A stretch of 64,000 nt of DNA from Membranipora membranacea (GCA_914767715.1 OU612071.1:14752948-14816947), one strand, 5' to 3'. Shown: positions 1 to 11,700, counted from the first letter of the stretch. Numbers and translations are program-made. Notes: generated from the letters alone by a model not told the origin.

Positions 1-221
1 ATAACAGAGTTTGCAGGGAAACCTTGCGCATATAGGAAACCTCCCTCATTAAAAGAAGCATCATGATTGAAATGCCTTGCCTTGGTTACCCCTTTCGTCT
101 CCACTCCTTGAGATGGGATTGGCTCATGGATCCTACTATCAATAACAATTTTAAGCTTTAAAGAGCGTCTCATACCCGAATTATCTCCATTCATTTGGTC
201 GACTCTCGCAGAACCAGAACA
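1..221. other. 5' flank of the NHL-repeat gene
   Basis: I see no coding exon here. The stretch precedes the first ATG of the secreted NHL-repeat gene and may hold its 5' UTR and promoter. No TATA box or other core element stands out. Confidence 0.4.
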
Positions 222-3200
222 ATGAGGCTTTCTATTTTACTAACGGTAAGTTTAAATGTTTGATATGAATAAAAATTCATTCATGTCAATCCGCAGTAAT
301 TGGTGGCACCCTCAAGCACTGAGCTTTTGAGGGGAACTTGAAGAACATTGTTATAATGTTAGTGATTATGTAATATCATATGTCGAGGGCTTGACCAGGG
401 CTGACCAAACAGACTAACTATGATATTTTTTGTAAAACTAAAAATATTAAATTTTATCTGCCGTGGAATAGCGCAATCAACTGCCATTGATGTATTCACT
501 TGTCTTTTAGAAGATATTTATATCCTGTATTTTCATATTTTCACAGTTTTGTGTGACTGCTGCGCTGCTTGCTAGTGATGCCTATGGAAGAAAACTTGTA
601 AAGTAAGTAATATATGGTCTAAAAAATAATAGCAGGTTAGAATTTGTGACTGCATGATTGATTTGTGGTTGAAAATAGACTGGTAATAAATTCAAGCATT
701 CTATTGCATATTATGATCATTATCATTTTCGAAATTAAGGCAGGGAATATGATCAATTGTGTTATTAAAAGTGGAAAATGCTTTGATACATAATTTGTAA
801 GGGTAAGGAACGCTTTGAAATATTACATTAGATTAGATGATTAAAATTATGAACAAGGCAAAAAGGACAAAAGCGAGCAGAAATTTTTTTTTTTTATCCC
901 ATGTATTTTTACAATAATCCTAAATTCTGACCTAAAAGAACAGTCGGCACCTAATGAGTTATAGGGTAAATATTAATATTTTATTACCAACACAATGTTG
1001 TATATACATATGGCATAATCTCATTGCCCTGCATTTGTTATCTGGTTTTTAGTGTCCGATTGCGCTGTAATGCCTGGAACTTACTGTTAATAGTGACTTG
1101 GAGTCAGGTTGCTCCATTTGCTTACATTCTGTGATAGAATCTTCAAATTAACATCATGAAAAGTATTTGGTCTGATAATATTAACATCCAATTTGAGTGT
1201 ATGTGATATCAGTAAATTTCAAACATGAGGTAAATCCCCTAAAATAAATACAACAGCAAATAGCAGATGTAACAGCCTATGAAGTGTGAGCTGTTTTTTG
1301 TGTGAGAGTATGACAATTCCATTTGATCCTTGTATTTTAGAAGCATAAAATGTACAAATTACATGATATACTGTATTAAGGATGAAAATTGTAAAAGCGC
1401 CATCGATCTTTATTTTTTTATAGTGTCAAGTATGAGAAGTTGGAGACTTTTCTCTCTGGTATGTACAGCCACATTTACCACATAGAGCTCGATCTGTTCA
1501 AGGACGACGGTTCTCTTCTCTTCTCTGATTATCGATTCATGAAGACAACTGATGGAAAGACAACCGAAACGATTGTTGGATCGACAACAAATGGTTATCG
1601 AGAAGGAAAAGGTGGCAATGTTCTCTTCCAGAACATTTATGGGTTCACTCAAATTAACTCGACCAACGTTGCCATAGTTGACTACGGTAACCACTGCCTT
1701 CGCATGCTTGACCGGACCACTCAAACCACAACACGGCTTGCAGGGGTGTGTACAGGTGCTGGAAATGTCAACGGCAAGTCTGCTGGAAAATTCAATGGCC
1801 CCTGGGGTGTTGTCCTTGATCCGCGTGACCCTAACAAACTATTTGTCACGGACTATGGTAACAATGCCCTCCGATCTGTTGACATCCTGACCGGAGAGAT
1901 CTTCACTGTGGTCACTGGCCTAACACGACCTCGTGGACTTTCATGGAACACTGATAAGACCAGCCTCCTCATTACCAATCGGCACTATGTCAAAGAGATC
2001 TCATTCGATGTGAACGGCACTGTCATTCACAATGTTATCTTAGCTGGCTCGACTTCGTATGGTTTTGTAGAAAATTCCTTTGACCTATCTAGGTTTTACG
2101 ACCCCCATGATGTTGCTCCGTTCATGAAGAATTTGGCAATTGTTGGTGATCTCAGTAACCAAAAACTCCGCGTTCTTGATACTGTATCCAATCGAACAGT
2201 TCCCGTGTTCTTGACCTCTTCTGCTACTCCACTCCCCGTCTATGCCTACTCAGTGCTGCCCGTTAATGCTGATGTCTACATCGGACACTACAAAGTGATC
2301 TACAAGCTCTCAGGTAAGTGAGTAAATGAGCTTGAGATACACTCATCAGCAAACTACATAGCTCCAGTTGCTTTTGCTTCACTCTAAGCCAATTCTAACT
2401 TGTGCGGCATGACCAAATGCCATTAGTGGTGTTCTTATTTCATCGCAACTTCTTGCAGTGTATTGAAATTATTCAATAATGATGCTTTCTCTTTTTTATT
2501 CCAGGATTTGAATGCTGGTTAGAGAATATCACGGCTTATATACCAGCCTACTCCAACAATGTAGAAGTTCAGATAACTCCACAGGAGAGCACAATCCTCC
2601 CTGTAGGAGATTATCTGTTCAAGGCTCTGTACGGTGACAAAAAGTGCAGTTACTATATAAACGTTCACGGTAAACTATCCTCTATCACAACGTCCTCAAA
2701 AATAGCTACTGAGAACTTCTTGCTAGAATCATTAGGTACTCAATAAATCAACTTGAGCCTACGTCTAATATGCTTACCTCAATAAAAAGCATAGCTAACA
2801 GCTGAAATTCGAAATCCTGAACAAAATATAAATTAAAAGAGATAGTCACCAATGTTTTATTATATCTCTGAATTCCACAAGTTCAGTAAAATTCCTTATT
2901 CATTGTCCTTCATTGTATTTCTATTTTAGAATCCCGAGTGGTGAGAACTCTGTCTTTCGAGTCTTCTTACGACGTCAAATGTGCTGCCGTAGATAACCAC
3001 ATCAGTAGGGCCTTCCTCTTGGCCGTACTCGATCATCGCGCTGGACAACTGCTCAAACTGTGTGGAGAAGGTATTCAATGGATTTTTGTTTCCTAACTTT
3101 CAAGTAGCCTTAACCACAGCTAACCCTTGATGGCGTTGGGGGTGGCGAATTTCAGCCGCGATCGCCATCCTGAACGCTATTAGGGGTTGGCTATGGCCTC

Positions 3201-4877
3201 AACGAGCCTCTCTTGCGCCACAGTTATAGTCAAGGTTATTGTAATGTGATATTTGATGGATACCCGGGCCTGTAAATTGTCTGCGGAATGAGTTGAGTTT
3301 GACTTAAAAAATGAGGCAATCCTTCATACGCTTCTGAATCTCTTTTATTCTTCATATGACACCCACACTAATATTATGTGATATGTGAGGGTTAGCAAGG
3401 CCTGTGAAACGTATGGATGGTTGTGAGTTTAGTTTGACTTCAGACTTGAACGGACACAGTAAATTAGCCAATGTATTGTCTTACACATGATTCAACTAAC
3501 CAAACAGCATTACATTAAAGATCAGAGCCAACACATTCGCTAACAGTAAATGAACAGAGCAGTAAAATTTACCATTTGGTCATAACCTAGCTCAACTCAA
3601 CCTGAACTCTGATAGTAGTCGGCTTGCCATGTAGTTGTATAGGATCTTTCAGTGACCTCTGACCTATCCTTTGCAAGTTGTGTGATGTCACAAAGGATCA
3701 TAGTATTGATTTTCCCACAAAGCAACTGTCACCTGAATTTCCCAGAGAGATTGAGTTTTATTACGTGCTGTGATTGACATGATAAAGATCTCTGAGTCTC
3801 CCTATTGAATCTCATTTACAGACTATGTGATGTCACAAAGGATCAAACCTTTCTTCAAATGTGAGAAGGATGTGATGACTGTCACCTGGCCGACTAATCG
3901 AGTGTACCCCTATGATGTCACTTCCTCCCCGGAAGCGCTCAGCTACGCTCTGAGGAAACGCCTGAATCAGTCTAGCCTACAGGATGCTGAACTGGTTATT
4001 CTTAGTCACAACCCACCGTAAGTCAATCAATCGGACAATGAGTTTGTCTGCTTCCTGGTCGATGGAAATCTTGATTACTACACCAGTTGTAACTAATTAA
4101 AAGGTTTTTTGTCTGGTCTTACACATATGAGTGGGAGGTGGCTCAGTTGGTTAGAGAGCCGTTCCTTAAGCAAGCTAATGTTGAATGTCCTGAGTTTGAA
4201 TCTCACTGCAAGCCATCGACTACTGGGGTTTGGTTGGCCCCCAGGTGTGCTCCGAACAGAGATAAACCTGGCGCCAATAAGGCAACTACAATTTCGCTGC
4301 TCATGCATCGAGATGTGGCGTGTGATAAGACATCTGATTTTTTAATTACATCAATGGAGAGAAACCTCTTCCAATCCAGACTTCTAACAAAGTATGGTTA
4401 ACTGTTCTCAGGCATTATATAATTCAAGCACAAGTCTCTTTGCCAGCTGGGTTTATTTGTGTGATAAAAATTCCCCGGTGACCAATCTTATCACAATCGC
4501 ATTATGAGTTATCTCCCTATGAATAGAGAGAGGACAACTACTCTAATTGATAATTAGTGATGTATACAAATGAGATTGCATCATTGTTTTCAAACATTCA
4601 TATTAGTTTTGTTAATTACAATGAACTAGTAATAAAATGAATTAAAATTGTACAAGTTAAATACAATTCAAGTGTCAACACTGATAGATCTATTTTGAAT
4701 TTTATTTTTTTATGAGTCGTAAACATGTCAATTCCAAATTAAAACTTTAATTTTTCAATTTTTAGACTTGTCATGCCAAAGTTAAATAAGGAAGGAGAAG
4801 GTGTAGATGTAGTTATCTCCTCCAGCTGTGAGAATTCCAAGAAGACATATCAGAAATCTAGTGACTCCTGCATCTAA
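222..4877 (+). CDS. Secreted NHL-repeat protein, seven coding exons, complete
   Basis: The coding exons are 222-245, 547-602, 1424-2313, 2505-2669, 2930-3070, 3822-4017 and 4766-4877. All six introns are GT-AG, the phases agree, and the sum is 1584 nt (527 residues plus TAA). The first two small exons encode a basic-hydrophobic start (MRLSILLTFCVTAALLASDAYG) that reads as a signal peptide, so the protein is probably secreted. Exon 3 carries at least four NHL-type blades with the typical D-Y-G-N-x-x-L-R pattern (VDYGNHCLRMLD, VTDYGNNALRSVD), which form a beta-propeller in known NHL proteins. Exons 4-7 encode a C-terminal region with several cysteines that I do not recognise. NHL propellers usually bind proteins or other ligands; no catalytic role can be inferred. 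The ligand and pathway are unknown. I am confident of the gene model and NHL call, less so of the exact start. Confidence 0.88.
1424..2313 (+). CDS. Exon 3 of the NHL gene: beta-propeller core
   Basis: This 890-nt exon encodes residues 27-323, more than half of the protein. The visible blades begin near FTQINSTNVAIVDYGN, PWGVVLDPRDPNKLFVTDYG, PRGLSWNTDKTSLLITNRHY and DPHDVAPFMKNLAIVGDLSN. Each has the hydrophobic strand, an L-x-V/I-x-D-x-x-N core and a following L-R-x-x-D turn. The acceptor follows TTTTTTATAG and the donor is CAG|GTAAGT. The first codon, AAT, is split with exon 2, so reading from within exon 3 alone gives a misleading start. Confidence 0.88.
3822..4017 (+). CDS. Exon 6 of the NHL gene, with decayed copy downstream
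   Basis: The exon is entered in phase 1 (Asp codon split across the join) and leaves in phase 2 (Pro codon). It encodes part of the C-terminal domain, including SQRIKPFFKCEKDVMTVTW. A degenerate copy of its middle lies at about 6358-6460. In addition a 20-bp string, TGTGATGTCACAAAGGATCA, from the start of this exon is repeated in the preceding intron near 3681-3700. Confidence 0.85.
4131..4345 (+). repeat. tRNA-derived SINE in intron 6 of the NHL gene
   Basis: The element begins GTGGGAGGTGGCTCAGTTGG, which holds a pol III A box (TGGCTCAGTTGG). A degenerate B box (GAGTTTGAATCTC) follows about 50 bp later. The body contains GGCAACTAC and GATGTGGCGTGTGATAAGAC. Related elements occur at 62693-62900 (head plus a diverged body) and 11020-11108 (body only). 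The head cannot fold with a matching acceptor stem, so it is not a tRNA gene. Confidence 0.75.
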
Positions 4878-5361
4878 CTGAGATCAGCCTGGGGTTGTCT
4901 AAATGCTCGAATCTACGTTGTCTAGAGTCTGTGCACTTAGAATGTGCCCATGGGGATTGTAAGCTCCCAAACTGTTCATTATTATTGTTTGAAAACTTGA
5001 TCTGTGGTCAAGCTGTTGATATACTTAAATATATATGAAAATGCACAAAATTTATATTATCCAAGCATGCAACTTTATCACCTATATATTTTCTGTGATT
5101 TAAATTCATTGTTCTATACAATATGGTAAAAATTATCATGAGTGCCTGTTCATACTTTGATTAGGGAGTTTGAGACAACACTGCAAAGATCAAGCAGGGA
5201 GTCTGTCAAAAGCTCCCTTGATCAAGCTAAAACAAGTTTGTTCTGTCTGTGGTGGCGGAGTGATATTGTAAAGGTCGAGTATTGAGTTGCCTCGTCACCA
5301 AGCCTTTCAATATTCCTCCGCACTCAGAGAGGGAACAAACCTTTTCCAGGTTCAAGTATGA

Positions 5362-5465
5362 TCAAATCTGCCTGTATTCGGAGTTGCTTCCCTTCTCGAG
5401 CCCCGAACGCTTATGAATAGACTGAGAGTGACCCGCAATGCAGGCAATTTGAATCAATCTTGATC
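5362..5465. repeat. Short inverted-repeat element, copy 1
   Basis: The ends read TGATCAAATCTGCCTGTATT and AATGCAGGCAATTTGAATCA, which are inverted relative to each other. Similar units lie at 19786-19873 and 52180-52285, so this is a small interspersed family rather than a unique palindrome. Confidence 0.5.
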
Positions 5466-5735
5466 TAAATCATACCAATGGCTTCATCCAACAGCTGTTA
5501 ATAGGTCATGTTGAAAGATTTCCCACAATGCAACTCTACCCGGATTTCCCAGAGGGATTAAGTCTTAGGTATATGCTGTCATGGGCCTGATATGATCTCT
5601 GGGGATCTACTGAGAGTTGCATTATGGGATAGCCTTAACCTTGACCCTATTTGAATGTTATTTTTGATTCCGTATTCTTTGATGGGCATAATTTTTGTTC
5701 GATTGGTAATGTTATATTCCAGACGCTTTCATTCA

Positions 5736-5741
5736 AATAAA
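5736..5741 (+). terminator. Candidate poly(A) signal of the NHL gene
   Basis: This is the first plain AATAAA that I see after the stop codon, about 860 nt downstream. Its use is inferred from position only. Confidence 0.35.
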
Positions 5742-6357
5742 TATGTTGCTCTCTAAGCAATTAAACAAGTTATTAGCTTTATCTTAGTATCAGGGACAAG
5801 CCTTTCGGCTTGTTTGAAGTTTGAAAGCCTGCAGGTTAACACTATGACATGAAGGAACTCCTGAGACAAACAGTATCTCAAAAATCACTGGATTTCGCTG
5901 TGAAACATGCAGGGGTTTCCACTCTTATCAACAAAATAATATATTAAGATAGAATTACCTTGCACATTTTTCCATCAAATAATTTGGACAGACCTTTCTT
6001 TGATATCATTGGAACCAGACAATAATCTTCCATTCCAACGGTAGCTCATATAAGAGGAAAATCTGATGGAAAAATCCTATTGTGAAACCTGCAGTGTAAA
6101 AGCACGGAAAGTCGGAAATAGAGAAATCATGAGGCGGATATATAGTGAGCTTAGATTTGTGGCTCTATAGGAAACAAAAAGAACATTTTGTTTCCAATGA
6201 ATGGCAAATAGAATTCAAGTTCATGTTTTGATTTAAGTGAATATGAACTTACCACGCAGTATTATTGACGACATATTCACAATTGCGCTGGTCTCATAGT
6301 CCAAGTGACTTGATAGGCAAGTACAATTTATAAACATATTAAGCAGTAATCATAAGA

Positions 6358-6460
6358 AAGGGTGTGATTACAGTCATCTGGGCAACTTATCGAGTGTAAC
6401 CTTATGATGTCACTTCCTGTCACAATCTACTCTAACTAGAGGCTAAAGGATGATGAATGG
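6358..6460 (+). pseudogene. Decayed copy of exon 6 of the NHL gene
   Basis: The segment matches the middle of exon 6 (about 3867-3990) by eye. Shared strings include TATCGAGTGTAAC against AATCGAGTGTACC and an identical TATGATGTCACTTCCT. In the frame of the parent exon it has a TAA where the parent has a Tyr codon, and the 3' part has lost alignment. I saw no other exons of a second copy. It could be a remnant of a tandem gene duplicate or of a local segmental duplication. Confidence 0.7.
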
Positions 6461-6530
6461 ACTATATGCCTGTGTAAACCCATTTGAGTATGAACATTAC
6501 GATATATAAACATATATGTATGTATGTATA

Positions 6531-6536
6531 TTTATT
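6531..6536 (-). terminator. Candidate poly(A) signal of FKBP15
   Basis: The plus strand reads TTTATT, giving AATAAA on the minus strand about 300 nt downstream of the FKBP15 stop codon. Position is the only support. Confidence 0.35.
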
Positions 6537-6835
6537 TGTGTGTATGTTTATACTGTGTAAATTATAATTGTTGGCATTAAGCAGCAATAGAAAAAATAAC
6601 CACATGGAGTATCCAAAAATAATAAAAAATCTCAGCCTTCAGCAACATTTTGTATGAAAATAATTCCCAATTTTCTATAATATGCAATAAAAATTTCCTC
6701 GGTGGCATTTTTAATGTTAAACTTTTATCAGAAAAATGTTTCGTTCAATAAAAAATTCCTTTGCATGGCGTAGGTGAATTAAGTATGACCTAGTTTACCT
6801 CGGCTAATGAAAATACATACAGTGCATGACCTAAA

Positions 6836-8746
6836 TTAACTTAACCAATCCAGATCCTCCTCATCGTCTTCCTCATCACCAAACAGTGGCGGTGGTTTCT
6901 CTTTCATCACAGCAGGGGACTTGGGAGTTGTCAGACCTTTTACAAAATCGTCATCGTCGGAATCAGAATCAAATAGTCCAGCACTTTTGCCAGTAGTTGC
7001 GGCTTTCTCCGCTACAGCTTTCGATTCTTTCACTGTGTTTTCGATTCCCTTGTCCCCGAGTTTGTGAGCAACATCTGGTTTTACCTTCGACTCTTTAGGG
7101 AAATTTTCAATTCCCTTATCGCCGAGTTTGTACGCAACCTCAGATGTTACCTTTGGTTCTTTGACAGTATTTTCGATCCCTTTGTCGCCAAGCTTGTGTG
7201 CAACTTCTGGTTTGACCTTTGACTCTTTAGGTAAATTTTCGATTCCCTTATCTCCAAGTTTGTGCGCAACTTCTGGTTTGACCTTTGACTCTTTAGGCAC
7301 ATTTTCAATCCCCTTGTCTCCTAGTTTGTGGGCAACCTCAGATGTTACCTTTGGTTCTTTGACAGTATTTTCGATCCCTTTGTCGCCAAGCTTGTGAGCA
7401 ACCTCTGATGTTACCTTTGGTTCTTTGACAGTATTTTCGATTCCCTTGTCGCCAAGCTTGTGAGCGACAGTTTTCTCCACTCCTGCATTTTGAGTAGCTG
7501 CAGATTGCGGTTTGACTACATCCTCTTTGACAGTATTTTCGATTCCTTTGTCTCCTAGTTTGTGGGCAACCTCAGATGTTACCTTTGGTTCTTTGACAGT
7601 ATTTTCAATCCCTTTATCGCCAAGCTTGTGAGCAACCTCAGATGTTACGTTTGGTTCTTTGACAGTATTTTCGATCCCTTTGTCGCCAAGCTTGTGAGCA
7701 ACCTCAGATGTTACCTTTGGTTCTTTGACAGTATTTTCGATTCCCTTGTCGCCAAGCTTGTGAGCGACAGTTTTCTCCACTCCTGCATTTTGAGTAGCTG
7801 CAGATTGCGGTTTGACTACGTCCTCTTTGACAGTATTTTGGATTCCTTTGTCTCCAAGTTTGTGGGCAACCTCAGATGTTACCTTCGGTTCTTTGACAGT
7901 ATTTTCGATCCCTTTGTCTCCAAGCTTGTGGGCCACCTCAGATGTTGTTTTTGGTTCCTTGACAGTATTTTCGATCCCTTTGTCGCCAAGCTTGTGAGCA
8001 ATGGTTTTCTCAACTCCTGCATTTAGCGTAGCAGCAGATTGCGGTGTGATTGAGTCCTCTTTCACTGTGTTTTCGAATCCTTTGTCCCCGAGTTTGTGCG
8101 CAACTTCTGGTTTGACCTTTGACTCTTTAGGCACATTTTCAATCCCCTTATCACCGAGTTTGTACGCAACCTCAGATGTTACTTTTGGTTCTTTAACAGT
8201 GTTCTCGATTCCCTTGTCCCCGAGTTTGTGCGCAACTTCTGGTTTTACTTTTGACTCTTTAGGTAGATTTTCGATTCCCTTGTCCCCAAGTTTGTGAGCT
8301 GTGGTTTTCTCAACTCCTGTTTGTTGCGTTGACGCTGTTGAAGACTGTATTGCTTCTTCATTCACAGTATTTTCGATTCCTTTGTCCCCGAGTTTATAAG
8401 CTGTTTCTGAAGTGGTCTTGGATTCTTTTACAGTATTCTCAATCCCCTTGTCACCAAGTTTATAGGCTGTTTCTGATTTAACCTTTGCCTCCTTGGCCAC
8501 ATTTTCGATCCCCTTATCGCCCAGTTTGTAGGCTACTGTCTTTTCCACCCCTGATTGTTGAGTCGATGCTACTGCCGGCGCAATTGATTCCTCTTTTACT
8601 ACATTTTCTATACCCTTATCCCCGAGTTTATATGCCACCTGCGGGTCGACACGTGGTTCTTCCACAGATTGTTTGAGTCCTTTGTCACCTGTAGTGTAGG
8701 CTAGTGTTTTAGTGACGACAGGCTGAAGAGCTTCTGGTCTCTGACC
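6836..8746 (-). CDS. FKBP15: FKBP15 last exon: 22-residue repeat array and acidic tail
   Basis: The exon encodes residues 945-1580. I count 23 units of a charged repeat with consensus [20 protein letters not shown] plus VA, mostly 22 residues. Five units (2, 5, 9, 12 and 16) are extended by 12 residues, typically [13 protein letters not shown]-like, to 34. The array is rich in Lys, Glu, Gly and Val, contains no cysteine and is probably disordered. After it come two acidic motifs, [11 protein letters not shown] and [16 protein letters not shown], before the TAA. The tail fits FKBP15; the array is not something I recall in vertebrate FKBP15. The acceptor is TTTGCAG|GGTCAG, and a Met codon just upstream is intronic. 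Long open frames on the other strand here are shadows of the repeat. Confidence 0.9.
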   Translation of the reverse strand, partial: GQRPEALQPVVTKTLAYTTGDKGLKQSVEEPRVDPQVAYKLGDKGIENVVKEESIAPAVASTQQSGVEKTVAYKLGDKGIENVAKEAKVKSETAYKLGDKGIENTVKESKTTSETAYKLGDKGIENTVNEEAIQSSTASTQQTGVEKTTAHKLGDKGIENLPKESKVKPEVAHKLGDKGIENTVKEPKVTSEVAYKLGDKGIENVPKESKVKPEVAHKLGDKGFENTVKEDSITPQSAATLNAGVEKTIAHKLGDKGIENTVKEPKTTSEVAHKLGDKGIENTVKEPKVTSEVAHKLGDKGIQNTVKEDVVKPQSAATQNAGVEKTVAHKLGDKGIENTVKEPKVTSEVAHKLGDKGIENTVKEPNVTSEVAHKLGDKGIENTVKEPKVTSEVAHKLGDKGIENTVKEDVVKPQSAATQNAGVEKTVAHKLGDKGIENTVKEPKVTSEVAHKLGDKGIENTVKEPKVTSEVAHKLGDKGIENVPKESKVKPEVAHKLGDKGIENLPKESKVKPEVAHKLGDKGIENTVKEPKVTSEVAYKLGDKGIENFPKESKVKPDVAHKLGDKGIENTVKESKAVAEKAATTGKSAGLFDSDSDDDDFVKGLTTPKSPAVMKEKPPPLFGDEEDDEEDLDWLS

Positions 8747-11700
8747 CTGCAAAGAGAAAACAAATAACAGTGAACTCCTTTTAATTCAGATTTTATTCTT
8801 CAGAACACCTGTTGATTCACACTCTATTTTTCAGAACTCTTTTGATTCGGGCAAGGAAATTGGGTCCTTTCAGCCGATTCTAATGTCATCTAATTCAGAC
8901 TCTGCTTGACAAGGACACAATTTTTTATTAAGTGGAATGCACTGTTATCAAGTTACTAAGACTAGACGTGAAAAAATTGAATTAGAGTTGGCTGAAGAAT
9001 GGAAAACTCAATTTACATCCAATTGAAAAGCAGACAGACTAAAAGCGTCGCACTAGTGGCCAGCTCTTGAGGTATGCGACACACATGATTGGATGTGAGA
9101 CATCACGTTTGTCGTCGCTGTTTGTAATGTACTCTACATAGAGTATTATTAATTAAAGGTTGTGCAATTGTAATTGCTTTCAACTTCCCAACTCCCCTAG
9201 CTATAAATGTTGATTTGATGGTTTATTGAGATGAATTTACCAATCAAATAAAATTTATATTTTTTTATTGCAAGGTTGAATAATTTGTGAGAAGTGGTTG
9301 GTCTTATGGCTGAGATTTCCAAGGTCAAAACGATGATTGGAACTTATTGATTGTTATCTTGGAACATATAAATCAAGCTTTCTTTTGAAAGATCGAATTT
9401 TGCTAGCATTGCTCCTACTTTTTTATTCTTCGTCATTAGATGAAAACTCATCCTATCAAAATAAGAATACTTAGTTGTTAATGGCATTCCAACCGCAGCA
9501 ACTGACATGCCGCTAGCAGCAGAGTTTGAGTACTCAAACTAAAATTAACCAGAACCTTGTACAGTGTCAATAATTATTTCCTAATTCATGAATACGTATC
9601 AATGACTGGATATATACAATCAGTCACAACTCTAAAGGAGGATCATATTCCCAGAAGAAATTCACCTTTTCGCACTTGATTCAAACAGTGAAGTTTATCT
9701 CTAGCTAACATTTACTTGACCTCTCAATTTATATCTGTTTCAACATGAGATAATAAAAAATCAGTGCTAGCTAGACGTTATTGAGTCACCCCCAAACTAA
9801 CTCCGCTAAATTCAAGCTAATATATACTACCCTTAGGTACATGGGACGGTGTTGTCACACTACACTATTATCATGTACATCTCTGATCGTTAGAGCCAAT
9901 TTAGTACAAGTACCTATCATGTACCCGCCCCTAATTAGTAAATCTGAACTCGGGTCATCACACCATATTCCTTCTGATGGTGCTCGAGCTAAGTAAATTA
10001 ATTTGCCCTTTATCGATCAGAGATATACATGCAATAGTATATCATGCGATTAGTTTGCGGTGTTGTAGGGAGACAAACCTTGACAGAAGTCTGTATTGCC
10101 TGTCGGATATCGGCACCACTGTAATTCTCTTCTGGGTTGAACAGTTCGGCGAGAGTAGCAAACACCGACCGGGTCTGTAATATATGACAATTTAGTCATT
10201 GAAGTGAGACCAGTAAGAGAATTCTAGAAACTACCCCACAATGCACCCCTAATAGATATGAACACTGCTGTAGCGAGTCCACCATATGTGGCGGAGAACA
10301 ATTCATTAAATGACGGTACTGCAGTTCGCAAACACCGACTAGGTCTGTGAGACTAGACGGATAAGGTATAAGAGAGAGAGTTCAATGACTCCTTTTCTTG
10401 CCAAGGATAAGCTATCAAAAGCTAACCTAAGTTCTTCTATTACTACTTTTAATACTTTCACATACAAGTATTTGTCACAAGTTAATTGCAGAATTTTAAA
10501 TAAGTGTTAAAACAAATCATAACTAGTGTTATACCCCATTCCTTCCTATCGGAGGAGTTTGAATTGAGAACAATGGCTTCATTATAAATACCGGGGGGGG
10601 GGGGGGGTAAAAGACGCTGCCACACCGAGATAATACTATTGTCTAACATTAGTATGAATTTATGGATCAGTGGTAAAAAACATAGCGTGGCTATTTGAAA
10701 TGCAAACATACGTGAATAGCCATACTCTTACTCAGGGTCATATATGTACCCCTCATCCGTTTGTTATATATCAGTGGTGTCTAACATGTGTTCTATTTTT
10801 AGCAAGACAAACCTTTTGCTTGATATTGGTAATCATCTCCTCCAGTTCTTGTACTTGTTCCTCATAATTCTCCTTCATGGATCTAGTGTACTCCTTTACT
10901 TTCTCAAACTAAACATAAAGTATACAGGTTATTACTATGTTTGATAATCAATATGTGTAAGCAATAGACAGAATAATAATAAGAATGATGATAATTAACC
11001 TGCCTGCAACCTGACGCAGATGATGCGGCCTAGCCCCCAAGGCAACTAATAGTTCGCCGCCCATGCTTAGTGGATGTGGCGTGTGATATGACCACTGGAT
11101 TTTAATCAACCTATTTTATAGTCAATAAGAATTTTACTCTTATGTTGCTTAGGTTGTGTTGTGGACACAATAATGCTTGCTTGCTAATACACCTTTTGGC
11201 AAGGAAGAAAGAATACGGAGTTGTCTTTCCATTGATAAAAATAGAGTGATTTCAAATCAATGACCTTCTCCATTTTCACTGTTAACTTTCAATGCTCAAT
11301 TTATATCCGTGGAAATGTATTGTAATCTTTTAGAAAACTTTAACGTCAAATCTGACATCGAATTTCCTTGATTCAAAAGTCAACAGCCAGAGATGATTGA
11401 GAACAGAATGTGGTGGACCTTGTAATTTTCTCCGGTGATAATCCGACGATGTTGTCCATTGACCATTCATTCCCCTTGTTGAGCTCAAATAAATAGGGCA
11501 TTCACATATCAAAAAGTGTCACTACTACCAAACAGTAATTGGTTACTCTTTAGATTAAGATCCTGGTACAATTACCTTTAGCTTGTATTGGGACAGCTCC
11601 TGAACTTCTTCCTCGCTGTTCTGAAGCTCCTCCAACTTCTCATCATACAACTCCTTGAGGGCCACAAGCTACAAAAAGAATAACAACGACACTGTTTAAA

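Larger units (their letters stand above)
4878..6835. other. Convergent intergenic region between the NHL gene and FKBP15
   Basis: No intact gene is visible. The stretch contains a likely poly(A) signal for the upstream gene, two short inverted-repeat elements (5362-5465 and about 5518-5632, the latter with TTTCCCACAATGCAACTCT at one end and its inverse at the other) and a decayed exon copy at 6358-6460. The last few hundred bases are the 3' UTR side of the minus-strand FKBP15 gene. Confidence 0.6.

Noticed and set aside
7128-8676. Several long open frames on the plus strand opposite the FKBP15 last exon, up to 154 codons
   Set aside because: They exist because a 66-bp unit is repeated in phase, so any frame free of stops in one unit stays open. 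The minus-strand frame has the FKBP15 tail and a correct splice acceptor.
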